Positions 1-9,629 of a DNA stretch of 64,000 nt are shown here, piece by piece. This DNA comes from Pontibacter korlensis. GTDB taxonomy: Bacteria > Bacteroidota > Bacteroidia > Cytophagales > Hymenobacteraceae. Below the pieces are notes generated by a model. It saw nothing but the letters and a program-made list of their open reading frames with translations, made no database searches and had not been told where the DNA came from. The translations under genes were made by a program, and so were the position numbers. The stretch lies in NCBI RefSeq assembly GCF_000973725.1, contig NZ_CP009621.1, positions 496,001 to 560,000 of the forward strand, read 5' to 3'. Every line of letters begins with the position of its first letter. Position 1 is the stretch's first letter.

Positions 1-1235
1 ACCTCCTGCTCTACTTCCTCGCTTACTTGTGGGTGCTGCCGCTGTACTTGCCCGTTTACCAGCACTCCGCTCTCTTGCAGCAATTTTTCCAGCCTGTTTA
101 CCTGGCTCCACTCCGACACCTGAAAGGCACTAAATGGTCCGTAGGCGGCCATTAGGGCTACGACGCTAAGCGTAACGGGTACAAACTTGATGTTCTTCTG
201 CCGGCTGAAAAGGAAGTACAGTGCTGTCATAAACAGCCACAGTGCCAGGGCCATCACGATGTATCGCTCTTCGGTTACGCCATACTCCGACACACGCCTC
301 CAAATGGCCAGCGCTAAAAGTATAATCAACGGGAAAAGCGCACGGTAAAACCATCTGGAGAAAGTACGCATCCAGGTGTTGCTCTCCTCCAAACGGATTG
401 GGTGAATAAGCAACAGCGAGAGTATGCCCGCAATGGAGAAGCACAGCACCAGGACCGAGACCCAACCTTCCGGCCACTCCCACTGCACTACTATTTTACC
501 GAAGTAAGTATACAGGATAACCAGGTACAGCGTAACCAGTGGTAAGAGAACAAACTGGGTAAACACCTTTAGCCCTCTTGGGTAAGTATGTGCCTCCTCC
601 AGCTCCTGCACATTAGTAGGTACCCCAGCCAGGAAAAACCAGGTGTTAAACACGCCCACCATAAACAGCCAGAGCTGGGAGTAAAACTCATTATCTACAT
701 CAACTGAAAAGAGGTTCTCTACAGCCGCTACAGCTATAACCAACCCCAGAAAAAGTGCCCCTGAGTAAAGTACGGAGGTTAAGATGCGAAGGAAAAGCAC
801 CTTATTGAACTGCCAGAAAGCATTTTCTTCGCGCCTGTTCAAAAACATAGCATAGGAGGCGGCAAGGTGCAGTGCCACTACCAGCATGAGATAACGAAGC
901 CACTGCCTGGGTTCTACATCAACGGGCAAAGACCAATAGTAAAACAGCAGCAGTACCAGCCCTGTTAGCCACAGTATTGCCCGCCATTTCAGGTCCAGCT
1001 TATACTTGCTTACCAGCAGCTCCAGTGTAAAGAACAGGATCAGGCCTAGGGAGCTTACCTGCACCAGTCTTTCCAGGTGCAGATGCTCCTGCCTCTGATC
1101 ATAGTCTAACTCGGTAAGGGTAATAGCTGCCGCCGTGCCTATAAAGGCAGATAGCAGCACCAGCGGGTAGTTTAGAAAGGAAGCAGACGCTCCACGTAAG
1201 AGCTGCTGTAACGACAGGTTTTTGAAAAGGCCCAT
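1..1235 (-). CDS. DUF4153 family membrane protein, C-terminus cut by window edge
   Basis: An open frame runs from an ATG at 1235 off the left end, giving about 411 residues without a stop. The protein begins MGLFKNLSLQQLLRGAS and is dominated by hydrophobic segments, with roughly ten likely membrane helices. The later stretch with YPRGLKVFTQFVLLPLV followed by a tyrosine-rich helix and WPEGW resembles DUF4153 inner-membrane proteins of Bacteroidetes, whose function is unknown. The last visible part turns hydrophilic, as expected before a soluble C-terminal domain. It lies just upstream of nothing else on its strand; the BrkB gene behind it is on the same strand 97 bp away, so joint transcription is possible. 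Family assignment is from pattern memory and fairly secure; the function is unknown. Confidence 0.8.
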   Translation of the reverse strand, partial: MGLFKNLSLQQLLRGASASFLNYPLVLLSAFIGTAAAITLTELDYDQRQEHLHLERLVQVSSLGLILFFTLELLVSKYKLDLKWRAILWLTGLVLLLFYYWSLPVDVEPRQWLRYLMLVVALHLAASYAMFLNRREENAFWQFNKVLFLRILTSVLYSGALFLGLVIAVAAVENLFSVDVDNEFYSQLWLFMVGVFNTWFFLAGVPTNVQELEEAHTYPRGLKVFTQFVLLPLVTLYLVILYTYFGKIVVQWEWPEGWVSVLVLCFSIAGILSLLLIHPIRLEESNTWMRTFSRWFYRALFPLIILLALAIWRRVSEYGVTEERYIVMALALWLFMTALYFLFSRQKNIKFVPVTLSVVALMAAYGPFSAFQVSEWSQVNRLEKLLQESGVLVNGQVQRQHPQVSEEVEQE

Positions 1236-1332
1236 ACCCGTTTTGTTTTATAGCTTTTATCCAGCAAACGCAGCACCACAAGTACTGCACCAGAGCAAGT
1301 TAAGTATAAAACAGGTGAGTATAGTAAATGGC

Positions 1333-2310
1333 TTATACTTTGGCGGCACTCGCCATTTTCCCAGAATGGCTGGTTGGGGTACGTACCAGGCGTTTGGTCA
1401 CGGTATCTATACTTACATTTATTTCGAAGCCCAGAATAAGTATCATGGAGACAAAATCTAGCCAGATCATCAGACCGATCAAAGCGCCGATAGAGCCATA
1501 GAATTTATTATAAGTATCGAAAGCGCTTATGTAGAGCGAGAAGCCCATTGTCACCACAAATATGAGCCCTGTAGCCACCACAGCACCCGCCGAGAAGAAA
1601 GGCCACTTATCCTCAATAGCCGGCACAAAGTAATAAATGAGCGACGTAGCCAGCAGGAAGAGCAGGATAACAGCAATATACTTTAGGATTACCAGCAAAG
1701 TGTAGGTGTAGCTCTCGGTAACAACCTCATAAAACACCAGTACATCTATTATCCACTGGCCAAAGAATATCGCTGATACCGCCAGCAGCAGAATCATACT
1801 TAACACAATTGTTAGTGCAGTAGCAATCAGTCGTTTCCGGATATAGCCGCGCTTGTAGAAGGTGTGGTACTTCTTATCAAAAGCGTCCATTAGCGACATA
1901 ATGCCGTTGGTGGAGAGCACCCATGCAAACAGGAAACCGAAGGAAAGCAGTCCCCCTCGTGGCTTGTTCACAATATCCTCAATAGTACCATAGGCCGCCG
2001 AATACATCTCCTCGGGCATGAAATCGGCCAAAAAGTCGAGTATACTCTCGCCCAGGTCCAAAGAAAGTATACTTGGGATGTAAGGGATGAGCGTAAACAG
2101 GAAGATGATGGACGGAAATGTAGCCAGCGTAAAGTTGAAAGCCATATAGGAGGCTCGCTTGGTGATGGAATCCAGCCTTAGCTCCCCTATCAACACATCA
2201 GCCACATCATACACCGAAGACCTGCCATCATTAAAGCGCCACCGTTTCAGGAAAACGATGAACTTTCGGTAGGCACGACGGCGCTTCAGGTATTGCTGAT
2301 TCAGCCTCAT
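1333..2310 (-). CDS. YihY/BrkB family inner-membrane protein
   Basis: A 325-residue protein with a basic cytoplasmic N-terminus (about residues 1-55) followed by six or so membrane helices, the layout of the YihY/BrkB (UPF0761) family. The segment RASYMAFNFTLATFPSIIFL near residue 52 is the family's first-helix signature (usually AAALAYYTLLSLPPLL). The family was once annotated as ribonuclease BN by mistake; its real role in the inner membrane is unsettled. The start codon overlaps the stop of the upstream thioesterase by one base (TAATG), which suggests translational coupling. Several Ser-Ile pairs are written AGT ATA, the motif enriched through the window. Confidence 0.87.
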   Translation of the reverse strand: MRLNQQYLKRRRAYRKFIVFLKRWRFNDGRSSVYDVADVLIGELRLDSITKRASYMAFNFTLATFPSIIFLFTLIPYIPSILSLDLGESILDFLADFMPEEMYSAAYGTIEDIVNKPRGGLLSFGFLFAWVLSTNGIMSLMDAFDKKYHTFYKRGYIRKRLIATALTIVLSMILLLAVSAIFFGQWIIDVLVFYEVVTESYTYTLLVILKYIAVILLFLLATSLIYYFVPAIEDKWPFFSAGAVVATGLIFVVTMGFSLYISAFDTYNKFYGSIGALIGLMIWLDFVSMILILGFEINVSIDTVTKRLVRTPTSHSGKMASAAKV

Positions 2311-2720
2311 TAACTAAAATATGGGTCTAACTTTTCGTGTATGAGTGCGGGTACCTCTGTTGGGCGGCCGGTTTTCATGTTCACGAACACCATCATGGTT
2401 TCGCCAATGGTAAGCAGTGTTTCCTTCTCATTATACACTTCATACTCAAATTTTATACGAGAGCCATGGGGTTTGCTTTTAACAAACAACTTGATGGTAA
2501 GCAGGTCATCATACTTGGCAGGGCGAATAAACTTGGTCTTCAGCTCCAGCACCGGCATCATGGTACCGGTAGCTTCCATCTCCTTATACTCTATTCCCAG
2601 GCGTCGGAACACTTCGGTGCGGGTTACCTCAAAGTAGGCAGCATAATTACCATGGTACACATAGCCCATCTGGTCTGTTTCGGCATAACGCACTCGTAGC
2701 TGTATTTCTGATTCAAACAC
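2310..2720 (-). CDS. acyl-CoA thioesterase, YbgC-like hotdog fold
   Basis: A 136-residue single hotdog domain. The N-terminal run VRYAETDQMGYVYHGNY carries the YbgC/4-hydroxybenzoyl-CoA thioesterase signature, with the conserved Asp in ETDQMG followed by YHGNY. Members hydrolyse acyl-CoA thioesters in the cytoplasm; in proteobacteria YbgC goes with the Tol-Pal system, but no tol genes are visible here. The stop overlaps the BrkB start by one base, so the two are probably cotranscribed. Substrate cannot be read from sequence. Confidence 0.88.
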   Translation of the reverse strand: MFESEIQLRVRYAETDQMGYVYHGNYAAYFEVTRTEVFRRLGIEYKEMEATGTMMPVLELKTKFIRPAKYDDLLTIKLFVKSKPHGSRIKFEYEVYNEKETLLTIGETMMVFVNMKTGRPTEVPALIHEKLDPYFS

Positions 2721-2762
2721 TGCAGCGTAGTTTTATGGTTTGAGAAGATTATACGAAAGTAT

Positions 2763-2805
2763 AAAAAAAGAGCCTGCCACACTAATTACAGTACAGCAGG
2801 CTCTT
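2763..2805 (-). terminator. intrinsic terminator after mltG
   Basis: On the minus strand AGAGCCTGC pairs with GCAGGCTCT across an 18-base loop and is followed by seven T. It sits 14 bp past the mltG stop and separates mltG from the thioesterase gene. The T-run continues into TATACTT. Confidence 0.85.
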
Positions 2806-2818
2806 CTCTTGTAAGTCT

Positions 2819-3895
2819 TTACTTCATGATATTGCGCGCATTCAGAGCACGGTGGAAACGGCGTGCATTGGCCTGGTGCTCGGCTACAGTTGTAGCAAAA
2901 GCGTGGTAACCTGAGAAATCTTCCTTGGCGCAAAAGTAAATATAGTTATGCTCTTCCGGGTTCAACACAGCATCAATGCTGGAGATAACCGGCACGTTGA
3001 TAGGCCCCGGAGGCAATCCTTTATACTTGTAAGTGTTGTATGGTGAGTCGTGCGTAAGGTGCCTGTTTAGTACCCGGCGTATAGTAAAATCCCCTACAGC
3101 AAACACCACAGTTGGGTCAGCCTGCAGGAGCATTCCTTTTTCAAGGCGGTTCAGGTAAACACCGGCCACACGAGGTTTCTCGTCGCTTTTCAGTGTTTCA
3201 GCCTGTACGATAGAAGCCAGCGTAGACACCTGCTGCTGCGTAAGCCCTAACTTCTCAGCCTTCGCCTTACGCTCCGGGGTCCAGAACTTGTCATACTCAG
3301 CCTTCATGCGCTCCATCAGTTCAGGAGCTGTAGTGGTCCAGTATACTTCGTAGGTGTTCGGGATAAACATGCTCACGATGTTGGTCGTATCGAAGCCAAA
3401 GGTCTTCAGGTACTCCTGGTCGTTCAGCAAGCTGTCCAGTTCTTCCTCGCTTGCTTCTACCTCAGAGGCCAGTTTTGCTGCTAGTTGGCTACGCAGGCGC
3501 ACGTTGCTAAAAGTTAAGCTCACCGGGGTTTGCTCTCCCAGGCGCAGCACTCCAATCAACTGGCGGTTATTCCAGCCATTCTCTAGCTTGTAACGGCCTG
3601 GCTTCACCAGCTTATCATAGTCCATCAGCTTTGACATAAAGCGCAGGGACAGCTTGTCTATAATCACGCCGCTTGCTTCCACAGAATCCATGGCTTGCTC
3701 GTAGGTAGCACCTGTCGGGATAAGCACATACACGTCCTGCTCCTTGGTATCCACGTTTGCGGTGTACATAATTTGGTAAGCGTAGTAGGAGAAGCTCACA
3801 AACAGGAACATCCCCAGCGCAATCAGGCTCGGCACCAGTTTGCTCTTCTCTTTCCGCTTTCTTTTAGATCTTGGGTTATTGACTTCGTTGGCCAT
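2819..3895 (-). CDS. mltG: endolytic murein transglycosylase MltG
   Basis: A 358-residue YceG/MltG family protein. A lysine/arginine-rich cytoplasmic tip (NPRSKRKRKEKSK) precedes one membrane helix at about residues 23-45; the rest is periplasmic. The catalytic-domain motif ASIVQAETLKSDEKPRVAGV (near residue 227) holds the catalytic Glu, followed by YLNRL, ADPTV and YNTY..KGLPPGPI, all hallmarks of the family. MltG cuts nascent glycan strands in the membrane and is thought to end peptidoglycan polymerisation. It is transcribed alone, with a terminator behind it and a 348-bp divergent intergenic region in front. Confidence 0.95.
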   Translation of the reverse strand: MANEVNNPRSKRKRKEKSKLVPSLIALGMFLFVSFSYYAYQIMYTANVDTKEQDVYVLIPTGATYEQAMDSVEASGVIIDKLSLRFMSKLMDYDKLVKPGRYKLENGWNNRQLIGVLRLGEQTPVSLTFSNVRLRSQLAAKLASEVEASEEELDSLLNDQEYLKTFGFDTTNIVSMFIPNTYEVYWTTTAPELMERMKAEYDKFWTPERKAKAEKLGLTQQQVSTLASIVQAETLKSDEKPRVAGVYLNRLEKGMLLQADPTVVFAVGDFTIRRVLNRHLTHDSPYNTYKYKGLPPGPINVPVISSIDAVLNPEEHNYIYFCAKEDFSGYHAFATTVAEHQANARRFHRALNARNIMK

Positions 3896-4243
3896 AATGT
3901 AAGTAAAGGCAGGGATAAGAGTTTAGGTTCCGCTGCCAGCTTTTAAGGATCCAAAAATAACACATCTGCAGCTAATTAAGAACGGCCACAGGATAATTTG
4001 ACAAACACAATACCCACACCATAGCCTCCGCTGTACCTAAATACACAAGACTCCAGGCTTTACTTGGCAGGCACAATCCAACCATGGCAACAGGAAACCT
4101 GTTATTTTTCTATCCTGTGCCGCCATGGCACCTGCTTAGTCTCATATTCAAAAAATGCTACAATCGTACCGTTTTTAGCAGCAGACTTCATAAATTTGAG
4201 GAAACTAATCATTTAGAACTGTAGATATTTTTATACCCTAAAT
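3896..4243. other. divergent intergenic region, no gene seen
   Basis: 348 bp between the starts of mltG (minus) and the acyl-CoA carboxylase gene (plus). No plausible ORF or RNA gene was found. It must hold promoters for both genes; only a TAAATTTG box near the plus-strand gene could be singled out. Confidence 0.6.
4191..4198 (+). promoter_or_regulatory. possible -7 box for the carboxylase gene
   Basis: TAAATTTG fits the Bacteroidetes -7 consensus TAnnTTTG and lies 45 bp before the ATG at 4244. No TTG is found at the expected -33 spacing, so this is tentative. Confidence 0.35.
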
Positions 4244-5803
4244 ATGGCAGGAGAAATCAGACAGGCCCAGATCGAAACCCTAGAGCGCAAAAATGCCGAA
4301 GCCTTACTTGGCGGTGGCCAGGATAGAATTGAGGCTCAGCACAAAAAAGGAAAACTGACCGCCCGCGAGCGAATTCACCTGCTGATTGATGAAGGCTCCT
4401 TTGAAGAGATAGGTAAGTTTGTAATGCACCGCTCCAAGGATTTCGGACTGGACAAGCAGTACTACCTGGGTGACGGCGTGGTGACAGGTTATGGCACCAT
4501 CAATGGCCGCCTGGTCTATGTTTTCTCACAGGACTTTACTGTACTTGGGGGCTCCCTGTCTGAAACACATGCTGAGAAGATCGTGAAGATCATGGAGCTG
4601 GCCATGAAAAACGGCGCTCCGGTAATTGGCCTGAATGACTCTGGCGGTGCCCGTATCCAGGAGGGTGTGGTGTCGCTTGGTGGTTATGCAGATATCTTCT
4701 ACCGTAACACACTTGCCTCAGGCGTAATACCACAAATATCGGCCATTATGGGCCCATGTGCCGGTGGTGCAGTATACTCTCCGGCCATTACAGATTTTAT
4801 CATGATGGTGGAAGATACTTCTTATATGTTTGTTACTGGCCCTAACGTGGTAAAAACGGTAACTCACGAAGAGGTGACTTCCGAGGAATTGGGCGGTGCC
4901 AGCACCCACAGCACCAAGAGCGGTGTGACACACTTCTCCTGCGCCAATGAGGTGGAGTGCATCACCTACATCAAAAAGCTTTTAAGCTATATTCCGCAGA
5001 ACTGCGAAGAGCTGCCACCATCGCTGCCATATGAAGCTCAGGCTGACGAAACCCGTGAAGTACTCGATACGATCGTACCGGAGAACCCGAACCAGCCTTA
5101 CGATATCCGTGAGGTGATTGAGGGAATTATTGACCAGGACTCTTTCTTTGAAGTGCACAAGAACTTTGGGGAGAACATTGTAGTCGGCTTTGCCCGGCTA
5201 GGTGGCCGCAGCATTGGTATTGTGGGTAACCAGCCTGCCGTACTTGCTGGTGTACTCGATATTAACGCCAGCACCAAGGCAGCCCGCTTCGTGCGCTTCT
5301 GCGACAGCTTTAATGTACCGCTTCTTGTTCTGGAAGACGTACCAGGCTTTCTGCCAGGCACTGACCAGGAGTGGCGTGGCATTATCACGAACGGGGCTAA
5401 GCTACTTTATGCTTTCTGTGAGGCCACTGTTCCGCGCATTACAGTAATTACACGCAAAGCCTACGGAGGTGCTTACGATGTAATGAACTCCAAACACATT
5501 GGTGCCGACATGAACTATGCCTGGCCAACAGCAGAGATTGCCGTGATGGGTGCCCAAGGCGCTGCCGAGATTATTTTCAAACGCGAGATTGCCGCTGCCG
5601 AAGATCCGGAGGCTAAACTGGCTGAGAAAGTACAAGAGTACAAGGAGAAATTCGCCACGCCTTACCGCGCTGCTCACCGTGGCTTTATCGACGAGGTAAT
5701 TATGCCTTCAGAAACGCGCGCTAAATTGATCAAAGCCTTTAAGATGCTGGAGAACAAGGCTGTAACGCTGCCGCGCAAGAAGCACGGTAACATTCCGCTT
5801 TAA
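4244..5803 (+). CDS. acyl-CoA carboxylase beta subunit (propionyl-CoA carboxylase type)
   Basis: A 519-residue carboxyltransferase of the PccB/MmdA family. Residues about 30-265 form the first crotonase-like half with [24 protein letters not shown] and [12 protein letters not shown]; residues about 285-510 form the second with [11 protein letters not shown] and [11 protein letters not shown]. The biotin-carboxyl acceptor is an acyl-CoA, usually propionyl-CoA giving methylmalonyl-CoA. No biotin carboxylase or biotin-carrier gene is next to it, so the alpha subunit must be elsewhere, or the enzyme could instead serve a decarboxylase complex. The frame uses more major codons than its neighbours and has no AAGTATA heptamer, consistent with good expression. 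Confidence 0.93.
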   Translation: MAGEIRQAQIETLERKNAEALLGGGQDRIEAQHKKGKLTARERIHLLIDEGSFEEIGKFVMHRSKDFGLDKQYYLGDGVVTGYGTINGRLVYVFSQDFTVLGGSLSETHAEKIVKIMELAMKNGAPVIGLNDSGGARIQEGVVSLGGYADIFYRNTLASGVIPQISAIMGPCAGGAVYSPAITDFIMMVEDTSYMFVTGPNVVKTVTHEEVTSEELGGASTHSTKSGVTHFSCANEVECITYIKKLLSYIPQNCEELPPSLPYEAQADETREVLDTIVPENPNQPYDIREVIEGIIDQDSFFEVHKNFGENIVVGFARLGGRSIGIVGNQPAVLAGVLDINASTKAARFVRFCDSFNVPLLVLEDVPGFLPGTDQEWRGIITNGAKLLYAFCEATVPRITVITRKAYGGAYDVMNSKHIGADMNYAWPTAEIAVMGAQGAAEIIFKREIAAAEDPEAKLAEKVQEYKEKFATPYRAAHRGFIDEVIMPSETRAKLIKAFKMLENKAVTLPRKKHGNIPL

Positions 5804-5894
5804 ATTTACATAAACAGTACCTGCAACCTTGTACCAAAATGGGGGAGTATATGGCACAGGGTTGCTTCCTATCTAACCAAACACCTAACAAACA

Positions 5895-6965
5895 ATGAGA
5901 CAAGAATCATTTGACTTCCTTCAGAAGTACTTGAATAATTCCTCTCCTACTGGTTTTGAATCAGAGGGGCAGAAGCTGTGGCTGGAGTATATAAAACCAT
6001 ACATAGACGAATATTTTGTAGATACATACGGCAGTGTAGTAGGCGTTGTAAACCCGCAGGCAGAGTACAAAGTGGTGATAGAAGCACATGCCGATGAGAT
6101 CAGCTGGTTTGTGAACTACATCACTCCGGAGGGATACATTTACCTGAGACGCAACGGTGGCTCTGACGCCCTGATAGCACCATCCAAGCGCGTAAACATC
6201 TATACAGCCAAGGGAATTGTAAAGGCTGTTTTTGGCTGGCCAGCCATACACGTGCGCAAGGTAGAGAACGACAAAGCACCAACTATCGACACCGTATTCC
6301 TGGACTGCGGTGCCAGCAACCGCGAGGAAGTAGAAGCCATGGGTATACACGTAGGCTGCGTGGCTACCTTTGAGGATGAGTTTACCGTTTTGAACGACCG
6401 CTACTATGTTGGCCGTGCACTGGACAACCGCATCGGTGGCTTCATGATAGCTGAGGTGGCGCGTATGCTGAAGGAAAACGGTAACCAACTGCCGTTCGGC
6501 TTGTACATCGTAAACGCTGTGCAGGAAGAGATTGGTCTGCGTGGTGCCGAGATGATCGCTCACCGCATTAAGCCAGATGTTGCCATCATCACCGACGTAA
6601 CCCACGACACCCAGTCGCCGATGTACGATAAGAAGTCCAGCGGCGACATTCACTGTGGCAAAGGCCCTGTTATCGCCTATGGTCCGGCAGTACAGAACAA
6701 TGTGCGCGACCTGATCATCCGTACGGCTCAGGAGAAGGAAATCCCGTTCCAACGTGCTGCTGTTTCACGTGCAACAGGTACTGACACTGACGCTTTTGCC
6801 TACTCTAATGCTGGTGTGGCCTCCGCACTTATCTCGCTTCCACTTAAATATATGCACACTACTGTAGAGACTGTGCACAAGGACGACGTGGAAAACGTGA
6901 TTAAGATGATTTACGAAACTATACTCAAAATTCAGGACAAGCAGGATTTCCGTTACCTGAGCTAA
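5895..6965 (+). CDS. M42 family metalloaminopeptidase
   Basis: A 356-residue M42 peptidase (glutamyl aminopeptidase/deblocking aminopeptidase group). Expected metal ligands and catalytic residues are visible: HADEISW near residue 65, ALDNRIGG near 176, VQEEIGLRGAE with the catalytic Glu pair near 211, TDVTHD near 235, and a late His in KYMHTTVETV. These enzymes form large cytoplasmic tetrahedral assemblies that trim peptides from the N-terminus. It starts 91 bp after the carboxylase stop and is followed by a clear terminator. Exact specificity is not readable. Confidence 0.93.
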   Translation: MRQESFDFLQKYLNNSSPTGFESEGQKLWLEYIKPYIDEYFVDTYGSVVGVVNPQAEYKVVIEAHADEISWFVNYITPEGYIYLRRNGGSDALIAPSKRVNIYTAKGIVKAVFGWPAIHVRKVENDKAPTIDTVFLDCGASNREEVEAMGIHVGCVATFEDEFTVLNDRYYVGRALDNRIGGFMIAEVARMLKENGNQLPFGLYIVNAVQEEIGLRGAEMIAHRIKPDVAIITDVTHDTQSPMYDKKSSGDIHCGKGPVIAYGPAVQNNVRDLIIRTAQEKEIPFQRAAVSRATGTDTDAFAYSNAGVASALISLPLKYMHTTVETVHKDDVENVIKMIYETILKIQDKQDFRYLS

Positions 6966-6986
6966 AGCATAACTTTTAGCCGAGTT

Positions 6987-7027
6987 AAAACCTCGCAGCG
7001 CCAAAGGCCTGTGAGGTTTTTTGTTTT
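6987..7027 (+). terminator. intrinsic terminator after the M42 peptidase
   Basis: AAAACCTC and GAGGTTTT pair, with inner CAG/CTG pairing, followed by TTTTTTGTTTTT. It lies about 20 bp past the peptidase stop. Confidence 0.85.
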
Positions 7028-7074
7028 TAGACTGATACTGCGTATGTTCAGGTAGCTTAAAACCAAAACATAAA

Positions 7075-7860
7075 GTGACTTTTACCGACCAGATGGGCCA
7101 CAGCATAGAACTGGAGCAAAGCCCTCAACGCATCATATCATTAGTACCCTCACAAACCGAGCTCCTATTCAACTTAGGCTTAGCCGATCGTGTAGTGGGC
7201 GTTACAAAGTTTTGCATTCACCCTAAGGAGCAGGTAAAGCAGAAGACCAAGGTTGGCGGCACCAAGAATTTCAAGTTTGATGTGATAGATGCCTTGCAGC
7301 CTGACCTGATCATCGGCAACAAGGAAGAGAACTACAAAGAAGGTATAGCGCAACTGCAACAGAAGTATAAGGTGTGGATGAGCGACATTTATACTTTAGA
7401 AGATGCGTTGGAGATGCTTCGGCAGGTGGGTCAACTCACAGCAACAGAGGCAAAAGCAGCAGAACTCACAGCAAGTATAAAGTCTGGCTTTGCGCAGCTA
7501 CAACCGGTGCAGCCAAGTATAAAAACGGCCTACTTCATCTGGCGCAAGCCTTACATGGCTGTGGGTAGCCACAACATCATCGACCATATGCTGCAGCGTT
7601 GCGGCTTTGTTAATGCTTTTGCCAACCTGGAGCGCTATCCCGAGGTTTCTCCAGAGCAACTGCAGCAAGCCAATCCGCAGCTCATACTTTTATCGTCGGA
7701 GCCCTACCCTTTCAAGGAGAGGCACATCCAGGAGTTTCAGGAAATATGCCCTCAGGCAACAATCAAAGTGGTAGACGGGGAAATGTTCAGCTGGTACGGC
7801 AGCAGGCTATTATATGGGCCAGCTTATTTGCAGCAGGTTGTAGAAGAAGTAAAGTTGTAG
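7075..7860 (+). CDS. BtuF-like metal/cobalamin-binding protein without signal peptide
   Basis: A 261-residue protein of the helical-backbone metal-receptor fold. It opens with VTFTDQMGHSIELEQSPQRI, the usual start of the mature part of BtuF/FhuD-type binding proteins, then SLVPSQTELLFNLGL, and DLIIGNKEENYKEGI. The start is a GTG at 7075; the frame upstream has no ATG before an in-frame stop at 7033-7035, so no signal peptide can be added. Such leaderless members are common in Bacteroidetes and may work in the cytoplasm or be mis-assigned transporters parts; no permease or ATPase gene is adjacent. Ligand is unknown. Confidence 0.82.
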   Translation: MTFTDQMGHSIELEQSPQRIISLVPSQTELLFNLGLADRVVGVTKFCIHPKEQVKQKTKVGGTKNFKFDVIDALQPDLIIGNKEENYKEGIAQLQQKYKVWMSDIYTLEDALEMLRQVGQLTATEAKAAELTASIKSGFAQLQPVQPSIKTAYFIWRKPYMAVGSHNIIDHMLQRCGFVNAFANLERYPEVSPEQLQQANPQLILLSSEPYPFKERHIQEFQEICPQATIKVVDGEMFSWYGSRLLYGPAYLQQVVEEVKL

Positions 7861-7868
7861 GAAGCTGG

Positions 7869-8393
7869 TTACAACTTATCTGACAAAATCAGCGCCCTCT
7901 TCGAGACATTCTCAAAATAGGCAGCATCCTCTTTTAGCTGCTCTATTGTTTTGCCTTTTACTTCCCGTTTGTTTGTTGGGTCCAGAAGAGAGGTTAAGGT
8001 AAAGACCTTTCGTATCCGCTGCTTTTGCTCTGTCGGTAAGCTTTCCAAGTTCATTTCCTCCAGCCGGTTTACAAGCACATGCCGGAAATCTTTCTTTTCC
8101 AGCGCCTCTTCTTCGAGCAAACGCATAACGGCGGCTACAGCTTCATCCTCAAAAGGAGATTCTATTGCAACTGCAACCAACTTTTGTGTGGTTGGAAGTG
8201 GAAGCCGGATCAGCAGTTCATACCCCCCGCCGCTTTGCTCGCCAGCAGTAGTGTGGTACTTCATCCAGAACCTGCCAGAGGAAGCATCTTTGTAGACAGT
8301 TGCCCATCCACCTTCTGCCTCCTCTACCAGTTGCATCTTGCCCAGAAGCTCTTTTATGAGCTTAGCGTCACCATATAGCTTCCGGTTACTCAT
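7869..8393 (-). CDS. conserved-looking hypothetical protein
   Basis: A 174-residue soluble protein lying 6 bp downstream of aroA on the same strand, so probably the last gene of the aro operon. Residues about 25-65 (GGWATVYKDASSGRFWMKYH then GEQSGGG) faintly resemble the Imm27-type immunity fold, where a Trp/Tyr-rich sheet precedes a GGG turn; the C-terminal half is helical and charged. No toxin gene is near, so an immunity role has no support from context. It ends 9 bp from the convergent BtuF-like gene. I do not recognise a function. Confidence 0.65.
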   Translation of the reverse strand: MSNRKLYGDAKLIKELLGKMQLVEEAEGGWATVYKDASSGRFWMKYHTTAGEQSGGGYELLIRLPLPTTQKLVAVAIESPFEDEAVAAVMRLLEEEALEKKDFRHVLVNRLEEMNLESLPTEQKQRIRKVFTLTSLLDPTNKREVKGKTIEQLKEDAAYFENVSKRALILSDKL

Positions 8394-8399
8394 GTTTTC

Positions 8400-9629
8400 T
8401 TACTCTTTATACTTTATTTCAAACCCTACTTTTTCCAGGTCCTCCCAATACCTTGGGTAAGACTTGCGCACTACGCTTGGCTCCTGAATCTCCACCGGCT
8501 CCAGCAGTGCAAGTGGCGCGAAAGCCATGGCCATACGGTGGTCCTGGTACGTGCGGAACGATAGCTCTTTCTTATGAAGTATTCCCGGCTCCAGGCGGAA
8601 CACCTCTGGCGTTACTTCCTGCAAGGAGGAGTTCATACTCAACACCTCAATCTGTAGCGCCTGAATACGGTCTGTCTCCTTAATACGTAGGCTTTCCAGC
8701 CCAGTCATGTCTACTGTTACACCTATGCCGGCACATAGTGCTACCACAGTTTGCGCCAGGTCAGGGCAGTCGGAGAAGTCAAGAGAAATATGGCGCTCAT
8801 GCTCTTTTTTCAGTAGCCTTACACCATCGGCCTTGAACTCTGTGTACACACCCAGGCGGTACATGATATCTGCAACAGCACGGTCACCCTGGAACGAAGC
8901 TTCTTTCAGGCCCAACAGCATAATATCAGCCTCATTGGCCAAGGCCACCATACTATACCAGTAACTTGCCGCCGACCAATCCGACTCTACCGTAAATTCA
9001 GCAGCTTTATACTTCTGTGGCTTTACAGTGATGGTATTGCCAGTAAAGTCCGCTGTTACACCAAAGTGCTTCATTAATGAGAGCGTCATCTCAATATATG
9101 GTCTGGACCCGATCTTTCCCTCCAGCTCCAGCTCAAGCCCTTCTGGCAATAGTGGCGCAATCATCAGCAAGGCAGAAATATACTGGCTGCTGATGTCGCT
9201 GCGCACTTTCAGGTGCTTTTGTCCGCTGCCCTTAAAGCCGCTGATCTTTAGAGGTGGGTAACCTTCCTCCCTCACATACTCGATACTGGCGCCTAACTCG
9301 CGTAGTGCCTCCACCAACACTTTTATAGGGCGTTGGCACATACGATCGGTACCTGTTAGCGTCTTTTGCTGGCCTGTTATAGCGTAGTACGCTGTTAAAA
9401 AGCGCATAACGGTACCGGCATCCTCCGCGTCAATCGTTTCGGCATCGCTTTTTAAAAGGCGCTGCAGCAGCTGTGTATCGTTGGCTTCGGATAAATTATG
9501 AAGCTGCGATTCCTGCCCAGACAATGCCGCAATAATAAGGGCACGGTTGGCTTCGCTTTTAGAGGCAGGTAATTTTATACTTCCGGTCAGTTTGCCGGTT
9601 GGGTGGCTAAGGGTGAGACTCTTGCTCAT
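8400..9629 (-). CDS. aroA: 3-phosphoshikimate 1-carboxyvinyltransferase (EPSP synthase)
   Basis: A 409-residue EPSP synthase, which joins phosphoenolpyruvate to shikimate 3-phosphate. Visible family motifs are LPASKSEANRAL near residue 21 (substrate Lys/Ser), DAGTVMRFL near 66 (usual GNAGTAMR), and IKETDRIQAL and YQDHRMAMAFAPLAL in the second half. The DAGT variant in place of the standard NSGT/NAGT glycine loop is typical of Bacteroidetes. Its ATG overlaps the aroB stop by four bases (ATGA), showing tight coupling in an aroB-aroA operon. Confidence 0.96.
   Translation of the reverse strand: MSKSLTLSHPTGKLTGSIKLPASKSEANRALIIAALSGQESQLHNLSEANDTQLLQRLLKSDAETIDAEDAGTVMRFLTAYYAITGQQKTLTGTDRMCQRPIKVLVEALRELGASIEYVREEGYPPLKISGFKGSGQKHLKVRSDISSQYISALLMIAPLLPEGLELELEGKIGSRPYIEMTLSLMKHFGVTADFTGNTITVKPQKYKAAEFTVESDWSAASYWYSMVALANEADIMLLGLKEASFQGDRAVADIMYRLGVYTEFKADGVRLLKKEHERHISLDFSDCPDLAQTVVALCAGIGVTVDMTGLESLRIKETDRIQALQIEVLSMNSSLQEVTPEVFRLEPGILHKKELSFRTYQDHRMAMAFAPLALLEPVEIQEPSVVRKSYPRYWEDLEKVGFEIKYKE

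Noticed and set aside
166..483. 105-residue minus-strand frame, and a similar one at 1099-1290
   Set aside because: Both lie inside the DUF4153 gene in another frame and have no membrane or family pattern of their own.
5961..6752. 263-residue minus-strand frame
   Set aside because: Exact antisense of the M42 peptidase gene, whose motifs are clear; Cys/Tyr/Val-rich shadow composition.
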